From assembly GCA_900318585.1 (NCBI GenBank), contig ONKY01000165.1, positions 1-52,038 on the forward strand: 52,038 nucleotides of DNA, read 5' to 3'. Both the position numbers and the translations under genes were made by a program. The notes under the pieces are model-generated. The model did no database searches, had not been told where the DNA came from, and saw only the letters and a program-made list of their open reading frames with translations. This document shows, piece by piece, positions 22,966-32,400 of this stretch. Every line of letters begins with the position of its first letter. Within the stretch, counting starts at the first letter, position 1. Source of the stretch: an uncultured Prevotellaceae bacterium. GTDB lineage: Bacteria > Bacteroidota > Bacteroidia > Bacteroidales > Bacteroidaceae.

Positions 22966-23400
22966 TCAGCACTCCTCAAACTCTGTATATTCGCCTTCAT
23001 TGGAGGCGAATATTTTTCTGTTGACCTTCGACATGTCGCGGTCGTCGATAATCGTGATGCCATTCGAGTACTCCATACGACGGGCTTCACGCTTCTCTTC
23101 TGTTTTCTCCTCGTCAGCACCCTGCTGTTGACGGAAACGATCCTGAGGTTCCTCCTGGGGCTGTTCCCCGCGCATCTTCCGTGCAGCCTCCTCCCGAGCC
23201 TGCTTCTCGCGGGCTTCACGCTCCTTACGTGTAGCCTCATCGTCGGTACTCTTGAAGTAATCGTCTGAGAATGAAGGCTTTTCTTCCTCCTCTGGGCGAT
23301 AGTACTTGTTTGAAGTCCGTTTGAAGTATTCTTCTTCTTTACGGTAGGCACGTTCTTCACGGGCTTCCTTGATTTTTCCAAAGAATTTCTTGATGAACAT
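22966..23400 (-). CDS. Charged small protein, DUF4834-like
   Basis: Protein of 144 residues, very rich in Glu, Lys and Arg (AREKQAREEAARKMRGEQ), probably largely helical or disordered, with a conserved-looking end (KVNRKIFASNEGEYTEFEEC). The ending and the position directly after pssA and psd fit the Bacteroidetes DUF4834 family, though the N-terminus (MFIKKFFGKIKEAREERAYR) lacks the long hydrophobic segment I would expect. A second frame covers the same DNA (22956-23381), but its Arg/Ser-rich composition marks it as a shadow. It starts 18 bp after the pssA stop. Function unknown. Confidence 0.7.
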   Translation of the reverse strand: MFIKKFFGKIKEAREERAYRKEEEYFKRTSNKYYRPEEEEKPSFSDDYFKSTDDEATRKEREAREKQAREEAARKMRGEQPQEEPQDRFRQQQGADEEKTEEKREARRMEYSNGITIIDDRDMSKVNRKIFASNEGEYTEFEEC

Positions 23401-23418
23401 CTGCAGACAGGTTCTTAG

Positions 23419-24102
23419 TTAGGATTGATACTTATTGGTAACGACTGACAGTAGGACATACCATGCAATGACAGCGGCCAGCCCGCTGACACCTAATAGG
23501 AGCAGCAGGGGAATACACGTCAGCAGAAAGATATATTTCACTTCATTGCCCTTCCATCCCCAGGTCTTGAACTTCAGGGCAAACATAGGTATCTCGCTGA
23601 TGAGCAGCCAACAGCAGATGAACACACCTGCCAGAATGACCAGGCTCAGGTTAGAGCCAATGAACGGCGCCGTCTTCAACCAATCGCCTGCTCCTACGAT
23701 GAACGAGCCCCAGAACAGCGCATTGGCAGGAGTCGGCAGTCCGATGAAACCCAGCGCTTGGCGCTCATCGAGGTTGAACTTTGCCAATCGCAGGGCAGAG
23801 AAGGCGGCCATGACGAAAACAACAAACGGCAGCAACTCAGTATCCGGCCTGAGATAACTGAACACTATAGCGGACGGTGCAAAGCCGAAGGTGATGTCGT
23901 CGGCTAAAGAGTCAAGCTCCTTGCCAATCGGCGATGACACATGCAACAGGCGTGCCACCATACCGTCGAAGAAATCGAAGACAGCACCAATGACGATGAA
24001 CAGAAGCGCCAGCTGAAAGTCACTCTGGAAAGCAAAATAGGTGGCAATGCAACCCGAGATGAGGTTGCAACAAGTAATCATATTGGGTATATGCTTCTTC
24101 AT
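23419..24102 (-). CDS. pssA: CDP-diacylglycerol--serine O-phosphatidyltransferase
   Basis: Inner-membrane enzyme of 227 residues that joins CDP-diacylglycerol and L-serine to phosphatidylserine. The CDP-alcohol phosphotransferase signature is complete: D43, D46-G47-x2-A50-R51-x8-G60-x3-D64-x3-D68 (FFDGMVARLLHVSSPIGKEL then DSLADD). About six to eight hydrophobic segments follow, and FAPSAIVFSYL, ALRLAKFN and GLPTPANA are typical of the type II bacterial enzymes. It lies 17 bp after the psd stop, so the two steps to phosphatidylethanolamine are encoded in one unit. Confidence 0.95.
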   Translation of the reverse strand: MKKHIPNMITCCNLISGCIATYFAFQSDFQLALLFIVIGAVFDFFDGMVARLLHVSSPIGKELDSLADDITFGFAPSAIVFSYLRPDTELLPFVVFVMAAFSALRLAKFNLDERQALGFIGLPTPANALFWGSFIVGAGDWLKTAPFIGSNLSLVILAGVFICCWLLISEIPMFALKFKTWGWKGNEVKYIFLLTCIPLLLLLGVSGLAAVIAWYVLLSVVTNKYQS

Positions 24103-24119
24103 TATAATGAATTATAGCA

Positions 24120-24809
24120 TTATCTCAGTTTTGCTATCACCGTCTGGTCGCCAGTAGTGGGCTGATCCAGTGTGACACAGACCTTCGAGTTGACTGGCAG
24201 GTAAACATCGACGCGCGAACCGAGTTTGATGAAGCCTAAGTGCTGGTCAATGTAGCACTCCTCTTCAGGCTTGGCATAGGTGACGATGCGGCGAGCCATA
24301 GCTCCGGCAATCTGGCGCACCAGGATGTCCTCGCCCTCGGGCGTGGTAATCATAATGTCAGCATGTTCGTTCTCTTCGCTGGCCTTAGGTAGCCAGGCCT
24401 TGTGATAGTTGCCATTAAAATGCTTAACGAACTTCACCCGTCCGTCGCAGGGGAACCAGTTGGCATGAACATTCAACGGGCTCATGAAGATACTGATCAT
24501 GAGACGCTCATCGTGGAAATACTCGTTCTCCATCGTATCCTCGATCACCACAATCTTTCCGTCGGCAGGCGCCACTACCGTACGATCGCTGTCACCATTG
24601 AAATAGCGGATGGGACAGCGGTAGAAGTTCAGAGCCAGCAGCCATGCTGTGCCGAACACTATGAGGAAAAGAGCCACAACGACGATAGAATGGGTAAGCC
24701 ACCACAACGCCGCAGCGATGAGGAGGAGTGCAAGCATACTGAACGTCAACTCATGGGTACCTTCACGGTGAATTCTTATCTTTTTGAGTTTTTTTATCCT
24801 ATTTCCCAT
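24120..24809 (-). CDS. psd: Phosphatidylserine decarboxylase, short (PSD-A) type
   Basis: Membrane-associated enzyme of 229 residues that converts phosphatidylserine to phosphatidylethanolamine. Two hydrophobic segments at about 20-58 anchor it. [33 protein letters not shown] and [20 protein letters not shown] are family blocks. The self-cleavage site is G197-S198 in [13 protein letters not shown], which splits the chain and turns Ser into the pyruvoyl cofactor. It is the first gene of psd-pssA-DUF4834 and has a strong promoter. Confidence 0.95.
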   Translation of the reverse strand: MGNRIKKLKKIRIHREGTHELTFSMLALLLIAAALWWLTHSIVVVALFLIVFGTAWLLALNFYRCPIRYFNGDSDRTVVAPADGKIVVIEDTMENEYFHDERLMISIFMSPLNVHANWFPCDGRVKFVKHFNGNYHKAWLPKASEENEHADIMITTPEGEDILVRQIAGAMARRIVTYAKPEEECYIDQHLGFIKLGSRVDVYLPVNSKVCVTLDQPTTGDQTVIAKLR

Positions 24810-24844
24810 GTCAGGTCAAAATCGCGATTTTCTGAAATTCCCTG

Positions 24845-24875
24845 CAAAGGTACATCTTTTTTACGTAAGTTACAA
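24845..24875 (-). promoter_or_regulatory. Promoter of psd-pssA-DUF4834
   Basis: Minus-strand TACCTTTG (24852-24845) and TTG (24875-24873), 20 bp apart. Predicted transcription start is near 24841, 32 nt before the ATG at 24809. Confidence 0.8.
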
Positions 24876-24893
24876 ATTTTTTGCGTTATTCTT

Positions 24894-24924
24894 TTGGCAA
24901 TATCAACTTTTCAGCGTAACTTTG
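24894..24924 (+). promoter_or_regulatory. Promoter of dnaE
   Basis: TTG (24894-24896) and TAACTTTG (24917-24924), 20 bp apart. Transcription would start near 24928, 16 nt before the ATG. It stands back to back with the psd promoter; the two -33 boxes are 18 bp apart. Confidence 0.8.
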
Positions 24925-24943
24925 GGGCTTAAAAGCAACATTA

Positions 24944-27900
24944 ATGGAAGATTTCATTCACCTCCACGTACATACATACTATTCCATACTCGACGGACAG
25001 TCGAGCATTAAGAAGCTAGTAGACAAAGCTATCGGCAACGGCATGAAGGGCATGGCCATCACCGACCACGGCGACATGTTCGGCATCAAGGAGTTCCACG
25101 ACATCGTAAACGGTGTGAACAAAGGACGCAAGAAAGAAGGACTGGAGCCGTTCAAACCCATCTTCGGCTGTGAGATGTATGTGGCACGGCGTGGCGACAA
25201 AAGCCTGCGGGACACCAAGGAGGACTTGGGCGGCTATCACCTCATTGTGCTGGCCAAGAACTATCAGGGCTACAAGAACCTCATCAAGCTGGTCAGCAAC
25301 TCATGGGTAGACGGTTTCTACAACCGCCCGCGAACAGACCGTAAGGAACTGGAGAAGTATCACGAGGGGCTGATTGTGTGCTCCGCTTGCATAGCCGGCG
25401 AAGTGCCCGCCAAGATTCTGAAGGGCGACATAGCCGGAGCACGTGAAGCCATCGAGTGGCACAAACGGCTGTGGGGCGACGACTACTATCTGGAGCTGCA
25501 GCGGCACGAGGTGAAGGATCCGACCATCCGCGCTAACCGCGAGACGTTCCCCTTGCAGCAAGAAGCCAACAAAGTGCTGATTGAGCTGGCAAAGGAATAC
25601 GGCATCAAGCTCATCTGCACGAACGACGCCCACTTCGTGGACGAAGAGAACGCCGAGGCCCACGACCACCTGCTCTGCTTGGCAACATCCAAGGACTTGG
25701 ACGACCCCACGCGAATGTTATACTCAAAGCAGGAGTGGTTCAAGACCCGCGAGGAGATGAACGAGATATTCCAAGACGTGCCCGAGGCACTCAGCAACAC
25801 GCTGGAGATACTGGACAAGGTGGAGTTCTACAGCCTGGATCACGACCCCATCATGCCCTTCTTCCCCATCCCTGAGAGCTTTGGCACAGAAGAGGAATGG
25901 CGCCAGAAATTCTCGGAGGAAGAACTGTTCCAAGAGTTCACCACCGACGAGAACGGCGAAAATCCCCTGCCACGCGAAGAAGGCGAAAAAAAGATCAAGA
26001 AGCTGGGCGGCTACGACAAGCTCTACCGCATCAAGTTCGAGGCTGACTACCTGGCAAAGCTGGCCTATGAAGGAGCGTATCGGCGATATGGCAGGGAGCT
26101 GTCGAAGGAAGTCGAAGACCGCATTCGCTTCGAGCTGCACATCATGAAGACAATGGGCTTCCCCGGCTACTTCCTCATCGTACAGGACTTCATCAACTCC
26201 GCCCGCGACGAGCTGGACGTGATGGTAGGCCCTGGGCGCGGAAGTGCCGCCGGCAGCGTGGTGGCCTACTGCTTAGGCATCACCAAGATCGACCCGCTGA
26301 AATACGACCTGCTGTTTGAGCGTTTTCTGAATCCCGACCGTATCTCCCTGCCTGATATTGACACCGACTTCGACGACGACGGCCGCGGCCGCGTGCTGAA
26401 GTGGGTGGAGGACAAATATGGACATGAGAACTGCGCCCACATCATCACCTATGCCTCGATGGCTACGAAAAACAGTATCAAGGATGTGGCCCGCGTAGAA
26501 AAACTGCCATTGGCCATCAGCAACGCTTTGTGCAAGGCCATCCCCGACCGTCTGCCAGACGTCAACGGCAAGACACCGAAGATGAACCTGACGAATGCCA
26601 TTGCTGCCGTGCCGGAGTTGCGCGATGCTGAAGCGTCGACCGACCCCGTACTGGCCAACACCATCAAATATGCGAAGATGCTGGAGGGTACCGTCCGTGG
26701 TACTGGCATCCACGCCTGCGGCTTCATCATCTGCCGCGACCCCATCTCCGACTGGGTGCCCGTCTCTACGGCCGACGACCCGGACTTCAAGGACACGAAG
26801 ACCAACTGTACACAGTACGACGGACACGTCATCGAGTCGACAGGTCTCATCAAGATGGACTTCCTCGGGCTGAAGACACTCTCGGAGTTGAAGGAGGCCT
26901 GCGCGAACATCAAGCTGACACGTGGCATTGACATCGACCTGGACAACATACCCATCGACGACCCGAAGACCTTTGAATTGTACCAGGAGGGGAGCACCGT
27001 CGGCACGTTCCAGTTCGAGTCGGACGGTATGCGCAAATACCTGCGTGAGCTGAAGCCGACGGTATTCGAGGACCTCATTGCCATGAACGCCCTCTACCGC
27101 CCGGGCCCCATGAAGTACATACCGTCGTTTATTGACCGTAAGCACGGAAGAGAAGAGATTACCTACCCCATTCCCTGCATGGAGCAATACCTGAAGGACA
27201 CCTATGGCATTACCGTCTATCAGGAGCAGGTGATGTTGCTCTCACGACAGTTGGCCGATTTTACCCGTGGTGAGAGCGATGCCCTCCGTAAAGCAATGGG
27301 TAAGAAGAAGATTGACATTGTAAATGCCATGAAGCCGAAGTTCATTGAGGGCGGAAAGAAGAACGGTCACGACCCCAAGGTGCTGGAGCAGATATGGACA
27401 GACTGGGAAGATTTTGCTTCCTATGCTTTCAACAAGTCACATGCCGCCTGCTATTCCTGGGTGGCCTACCAAACGGCCTACCTAAAGGCCAACTATCCAG
27501 CGGAGTTCATGGCAGCAATCATGTCGAGACGCCGCGACCAGATAACGGAGATTACGAAGTTGATGGACGAGTGTAAGCGGATGAAGATCAACACGCTGGG
27601 GCCCGACGTCAACGAGTCGTACCAGAAATTCGGTGTGAACAAGAAAGGCGACATCCGTTTTGGACTCGCGGCTATCAAAGGCTTGGGTGACGCCGCTGCT
27701 ATTGCCATCATCGATGAACGCACGAAGAACGGCCCCTACAAGGACATCTTCGACTTTGCACAACGCGTCAACTTCCAGAACGTGAACCGCAAGGCGTTTG
27801 AAAGTCTGGCACTCAGTGGCGGATTCGACTCTTTCGGCTATCGCCGCGAGGTATACTTCGCCGAAAACGCCAAGGGTGAAGTGTTCCTCGATACACTCGT

Positions 27901-28675
27901 GCGCTACGGACAGTTGTACCAGCAGGAGAAGCAGCAGATGCAGAATTCGCTCTTCGGCGGCTTCGACGACGGCATAGAAATAGCCACGCCACCAATACCC
28001 AAGACCGATGTCCGCTGGAGCGACATCGAACGGCTGAACAAGGAGCGCGATCTCATCGGCATCTACCTCTCCGCCCACCCGTTGGACGAATACAAGATTG
28101 TGCTGGACAACCTGTGCAACACCAAGTGCGGAGAACTGGAGTCGGTCAAGACCAGCAAGGACCGCGAAGATGTAATTGTCGGCGGCATCGTCACAAGCAT
28201 CCGCACGGGGTTCACCAAGAACGGCAAGCCCTACGGTATCGTCATGATAGAAGACTTTGAGAGTTCCGGCGAGCTGCCTCTGTTCGGCGAGAACTGGGGG
28301 CGTTTCAATGGAATGTTCACCGAAGGTGCCAGTGTCTTTGTCACAGCCAAGCTCATGCCGAGGTTCCAATATCAGCCCGACGGTCCCGTCGAACTGAAGG
28401 TGCAGAATGTGGAATATCTGCAGACGGTGAAGGACAAGGCCATCGATCGCATCACCATCTCGCTCAAATCTGACCTGCTTGACGAACAGATTGTTACCGA
28501 GCTGCAGGAGATCATCAGCGAGCATCCCGGTAAGACCAAGCTCTTCTTTCAGCTGCGCGACTCATTAGGCAAGCACCACGTGCTGCTACGTTCCCAGAAA
28601 GCCACCGTCGACGTGCGCCACCAGCTCATCGACTACATCGAGCAGCAAGAGGCGCTGGACTATAAGATCAATTAG
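24944..28675 (+). CDS. dnaE: DNA polymerase III subunit alpha
   Basis: Replicative polymerase of 1243 residues. The N-terminal PHP domain starts FIHLHVHTYYSILDGQSS and keeps its metal ligands (ITDHGDMFG). The palm has MVGPGRGSAAGSVVAYCLG and the catalytic LPDIDTDFDDDGRGRV (D471 and D473), followed by FQFESDGMRKYLRELKP, ALYRPGPMKYIPSF and YAFNKSHAACYSWVAYQTAY. Helix-hairpin-helix (IKGLGDAAA) and a C-terminal OB-fold (IVGGIVTSIRTGFTKNGKPY) follow. The ATG at 24944 is preceded by a good promoter and is the natural start. No truncation is seen. Confidence 0.96.
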   Translation: MEDFIHLHVHTYYSILDGQSSIKKLVDKAIGNGMKGMAITDHGDMFGIKEFHDIVNGVNKGRKKEGLEPFKPIFGCEMYVARRGDKSLRDTKEDLGGYHLIVLAKNYQGYKNLIKLVSNSWVDGFYNRPRTDRKELEKYHEGLIVCSACIAGEVPAKILKGDIAGAREAIEWHKRLWGDDYYLELQRHEVKDPTIRANRETFPLQQEANKVLIELAKEYGIKLICTNDAHFVDEENAEAHDHLLCLATSKDLDDPTRMLYSKQEWFKTREEMNEIFQDVPEALSNTLEILDKVEFYSLDHDPIMPFFPIPESFGTEEEWRQKFSEEELFQEFTTDENGENPLPREEGEKKIKKLGGYDKLYRIKFEADYLAKLAYEGAYRRYGRELSKEVEDRIRFELHIMKTMGFPGYFLIVQDFINSARDELDVMVGPGRGSAAGSVVAYCLGITKIDPLKYDLLFERFLNPDRISLPDIDTDFDDDGRGRVLKWVEDKYGHENCAHIITYASMATKNSIKDVARVEKLPLAISNALCKAIPDRLPDVNGKTPKMNLTNAIAAVPELRDAEASTDPVLANTIKYAKMLEGTVRGTGIHACGFIICRDPISDWVPVSTADDPDFKDTKTNCTQYDGHVIESTGLIKMDFLGLKTLSELKEACANIKLTRGIDIDLDNIPIDDPKTFELYQEGSTVGTFQFESDGMRKYLRELKPTVFEDLIAMNALYRPGPMKYIPSFIDRKHGREEITYPIPCMEQYLKDTYGITVYQEQVMLLSRQLADFTRGESDALRKAMGKKKIDIVNAMKPKFIEGGKKNGHDPKVLEQIWTDWEDFASYAFNKSHAACYSWVAYQTAYLKANYPAEFMAAIMSRRRDQITEITKLMDECKRMKINTLGPDVNESYQKFGVNKKGDIRFGLAAIKGLGDAAAIAIIDERTKNGPYKDIFDFAQRVNFQNVNRKAFESLALSGGFDSFGYRREVYFAENAKGEVFLDTLVRYGQLYQQEKQQMQNSLFGGFDDGIEIATPPIPKTDVRWSDIERLNKERDLIGIYLSAHPLDEYKIVLDNLCNTKCGELESVKTSKDREDVIVGGIVTSIRTGFTKNGKPYGIVMIEDFESSGELPLFGENWGRFNGMFTEGASVFVTAKLMPRFQYQPDGPVELKVQNVEYLQTVKDKAIDRITISLKSDLLDEQIVTELQEIISEHPGKTKLFFQLRDSLGKHHVLLRSQKATVDVRHQLIDYIEQQEALDYKIN

Positions 28676-28751
28676 AAGTGAAAGGTGATAGTTTTGGCAT
28701 GATATTTGCTGATAAGATAATAACACATGAACTATTTAAAGAAAAAAGATT

Positions 28752-29066
28752 ATGGAAGTACAAATCACAAACGAGAACTTTGAGAACCTGAAGAATGGCT
28801 CACAGCCATTGGTAGTTGACTTTTGGGCAACCTGGTGTGGTCCCTGCCGCATGATTGCGCCCATCGTTTCCGAGCTGGCCGAAGCATACGACGGAAAACT
28901 TACCGTCGGCAAATGCGACGTGGAGGAGAACGAAGACCTCGCTACAGAGTTCGGCATCCGCAACATCCCCACGATCCTGTTCTTCAAGAACGGTGAGGTG
29001 GTTGACAAGCTGGTTGGTGCCGTGAGCAAGGCCAAGCTGGAGGAGAAATTCCAGGCATTGCTGTAA
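28752..29066 (+). CDS. trxA: Thioredoxin
   Basis: Cytoplasmic disulfide reductase of 104 residues, the full length of the family. The active site is WCGPC (C29 and C32) in VVDFWATWCGPCRMIAP, and the cis-Pro lies in FGIRNIPTILFFKNGE. Its A-rich leader (AAAGAAAAAAGATT before the ATG) resembles that of pyrH. It lies 76 bp after dnaE, where I find no strong promoter. It could be the cytoplasmic electron donor for the DsbD in this window, which is inference. Confidence 0.95.
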   Translation: MEVQITNENFENLKNGSQPLVVDFWATWCGPCRMIAPIVSELAEAYDGKLTVGKCDVEENEDLATEFGIRNIPTILFFKNGEVVDKLVGAVSKAKLEEKFQALL

Positions 29067-29104
29067 AAAAAGGAAAGGTAGTCTGAAAGAAAAGAGGTAA
29101 AAGC

Positions 29105-29422
29105 ATGACGTTAGAAGAAGAACTCCGCATCGACGAGGAGGAAAACCGACGCGAAGCGGAGTTTATACGCGAGCAACTGCCCACCGACATCAAGGAGCAT
29201 TTCTCCGAGGAAGACCTGCTTTACATCATCGATACCATTGTTGACTATTACTACAACAGCGGAGTGCTGGAAAGCAGTGACGAAGAGGTGGACATCGATT
29301 TGGAGCAAGTGGCTAACTACGTATGCAGCCAAGCCAAGAAGGACAAGCAGGGGAACTTCCTGCCCGAAGAGATGTTCTTCGTGGTACAGGCTGACCTGGA
29401 CTTCCAGGAGCAGAACGTATAA
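29105..29422 (+). CDS. Small acidic protein of unknown function
   Basis: Protein of 105 residues, very rich in Glu and Asp, starting MTLEEELRIDEEENRREAEF. No signal peptide, Cys pair or known motif is seen; it reads as helices (EDLLYIIDTIVDYYYNSGVL; DIDLEQVANYVCSQAKKD). Codon use is like the neighbours and the frame is preceded by an A/G-rich leader (AAAGAGGTAAAAGC), so I take it as real. It follows trxA by 38 bp and ends just before a 44-bp palindrome. I do not recognise it. Confidence 0.75.
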   Translation: MTLEEELRIDEEENRREAEFIREQLPTDIKEHFSEEDLLYIIDTIVDYYYNSGVLESSDEEVDIDLEQVANYVCSQAKKDKQGNFLPEEMFFVVQADLDFQEQNV

Positions 29423-29424
29423 TA

Positions 29425-29468
29425 ATAGACAAGTGACGGCTGGGAATTCCCAGCCGTCACTTGTCTAT
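29425..29468. terminator. 44-bp perfect palindrome between convergent genes
   Basis: Two exact 22-bp arms meet at GGGAATTCCC with no spacer (centre 29446/29447). The element sits 2 bp after one stop and 3 bp before the other, so it most likely terminates transcription from both sides, although there is no long T tract. Confidence 0.75.
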
Positions 29469-29471
29469 AAT

Positions 29472-32400
29472 TTATGGGGTCAGCCATAGCTTCTCCACCA
29501 CAACATTACCTTTTGCATCGGTTGTCCTGCGAATCACGAGTCCGCGGGCGGAGCTACTGACACGACGGCCAAAAAGGTCGTAACAGACCGTGACGGGACG
29601 GGGAAGCGCACCTACGGTTCCTATACTGTTGACCAATGGTGTGTTGTAGGGTGTTACTGCCACACACAGACGACGCTCAAAAGTGGAGCCTTCCACATCG
29701 GTGACGCGCAACGCCACCTCAGCCAGCGCATTTTGACTGCCAGCCTGCACCGTAAGCAGCCCATCAGCGGCAAGCGTGGCGGTCACGTCAGTACTTGACG
29801 ACACGGCCTCGAAACGCGGGCTGGCCGTATAGCCGAGGAAAAGTTCGGGCACATCGACCACGGCCGACTGGCCTGGAGCTACCAACAGATGGGGCTGCGC
29901 CATGAAATCCAAATAACGCTCAATCTCCGTGTAACCGTCGCCCTCCAAGTCCTTGTTGGTATCGGCATAGTTCAACTGACGCGAACGGGGACTCGTGCCA
30001 CGTATCTCTTCCCACCAGTTGGGCAGTCCATCCAAGTCAACATCGTAGTCATCTGACCACTCATTCGACGGATAATCCTCAAAGCCCCCTGCATCCATCT
30101 CGTCGTCGATCTCGCCCCTTATACCCGATTTCGAGCCAACGTAGGTATAGGAACGATCCAAAGTCTCTCTAAAAATGCGCCAGTCGGTCTGGTCTGAGAA
30201 AGGCTGGTTGGCACCCACATCACTAAGCACACTCTTATAGGCATCACGCGCCGACTCAATGGTAGCGTAGGAGGGGAAGAAAGGTTCAGCGTACCATGCC
30301 TTTTCCGGCTGGGGGCCGGTAGCACGATAGGTGACATTAAGTTTGTCCTCGGTGAGGGAACCGTCGCGGTTGTCACGGATGTTTCCGCTGACGTAAGCAA
30401 ACTGGTCACGGTCGCCCCCAGTCTCATTATCGGCAGAGAAAAGGATGGTCTGGTGTGTGTCTGGGCCCATCTTGTAATAGTTGTTCACGAACTGCATCCT
30501 CATGGCACCGCCATCAGTGGTACGTCCATTCCAGTTGTACACCACATTGTTGAACATATCCAATCGGCCCTGTGAACGACCGTTGGCGTCAGCCCCACCG
30601 CCCATGCTCCAGTTGCGACCATTGCAGTTAGCCAACAGGTTGTGGTGGAACGAGCCGATGTCGCCACCGATGGTGGCAGCAAAGCCGTGGTTAGTGCCTT
30701 CAGAATATTTACGGTGGTTCGTAATGCCAAGTGCCTCACTAATGATGCTACGCTGGAATGTAACATTTTTCGACGAACGGGTAGAAACAGTCTCGTCCGT
30801 TCCCCAAGAAGCCGTCACATGGTCCATGATGGTATGGTCAGAATAGAAGGTACCGATGGCATTGCCCGTGTCATCGGGAGTGCCTAAGCCACGACGGGCA
30901 CGCAGAAAACGGCAGATATTGTCATCGCCAAGTCCGATGTCGCTGCCCTTGACACAAATACCCTTACCAGGAGCAGACTGGGCGGCGATGGTGACACACG
31001 GGTCAGTCTTGCATTGGCGAAAGCCCATGTCTATCAGCCCGCTCACCTTGAACAACACCGTGCGGGGCCCGCTGCCGTTTGTCAGAGCCCAACGCAGGGA
31101 ACCGGGGCCGTCGGCATCAAGGTTGGAAACATAAACAACACGGCCTCCTCGACCGCCACGGGCAAAGCGTCCATAACCCTCTGCGCCGGGAAAGGCCAGA
31201 TGACGCGGCTGGAAGCTCCACACATCGCCAGCCGTGAGCAGACCATCAGCATCCACACGGTCAACCCGCCAATAATAAACCTGACGAGTTGAAAGCTGAT
31301 AGCCAATATCTGATAACTGAAAACTATTCTCGATGCCCAGGGTTGCCACAGCACTGGCCGATGTAGCATTAGCAATGGCAGCAGAATCAGTGCCTATATA
31401 GATGTACTGCAAGACTGTCTTACCGTCGCGGGCTGCTGTCCACGAAAGCACTGGTGTGTCACCATCCATATCAGCATGGGTATCACCGTTGGCAGGCACA
31501 GGATTGATGGCCAGCTTGTTTACATCACGCTGGTTCTCCACGTCAGCAGTCATTTCTGTCATGTCGTGTTCTGGAAAGCCTGTGACACCTTTCTGCCAGC
31601 GGCAGGCAGCAGCAATCTGTCGGGAATTAGCGTTCAGCACGCCCAAGAATTCCTCTTGGCACATCTCCTCCTCCGTCAGCTGACGGCATCCCACAGTGGT
31701 GCCTTTATCCTGAGCCGGCCAAACGGCATCGGTAGCCGAGGCTTCGGTAAAAAAGCAGTTGCGCACAATGCTACCTTCTGAATTGGTAGCTGTCACACCA
31801 CCTTTATTTTCACGACCACGCAACTCTATGACAGCAGTCGTATAACAGTTCTCCACAAGAACACTGTTTACGTCGCCGTTACCGATGCGTCCCACGATAC
31901 CACCCATATCGTTCTTACCGTTCAACCAGCCACGGTAATAGCAGTTCTGCACTTTGGTGCTACCCATGGCTTGACCGACGATGCCACCGCTGTTGCTGCC
32001 CCAGCCATAGACGTGGCTGGCATTGACGTAACAGTTAATAATTCGGGAATTGATGGCACGGCCAACGATGCCCCCCAAGTAGGCACCAGCATAGACAAAT
32101 AGGTCGCTGATGCCTAAGTTACGTATCTCGGCGTCTTCGATGACGCGGAAGAGAGCCAGATAATTGACACCCTGGTTGGCCGTCAGGTAGAGACCGCTGA
32201 TGGTGTGACCATCGCCGTCGAACACGCCTTGGAAGGCTATGTAGTCCGTCTCATTGGTAAAACTACCGATGGCAGGCGTCTCAGGAAAAGGAGGACGGCC
32301 CGTATAATCCTGAAGCTTAGTAAGATCTGTAGCCATGACAGCCTCGTTCACCACAATGTCCTGCGTCAGACGGAAAAATCGTCCCAAAGAGAAGTCCTTT

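Noticed and set aside
22956..23381. Alternative 141-codon frame overlapping the DUF4834-like gene
   Set aside because: Arg/Ser/Lys-rich with no pattern; the 22966-23400 frame fits the operon order and has a better ending.
26273..27187. 304-codon minus-strand frame within dnaE
   Set aside because: dnaE is unmistakable here, and the antisense product resembles nothing.
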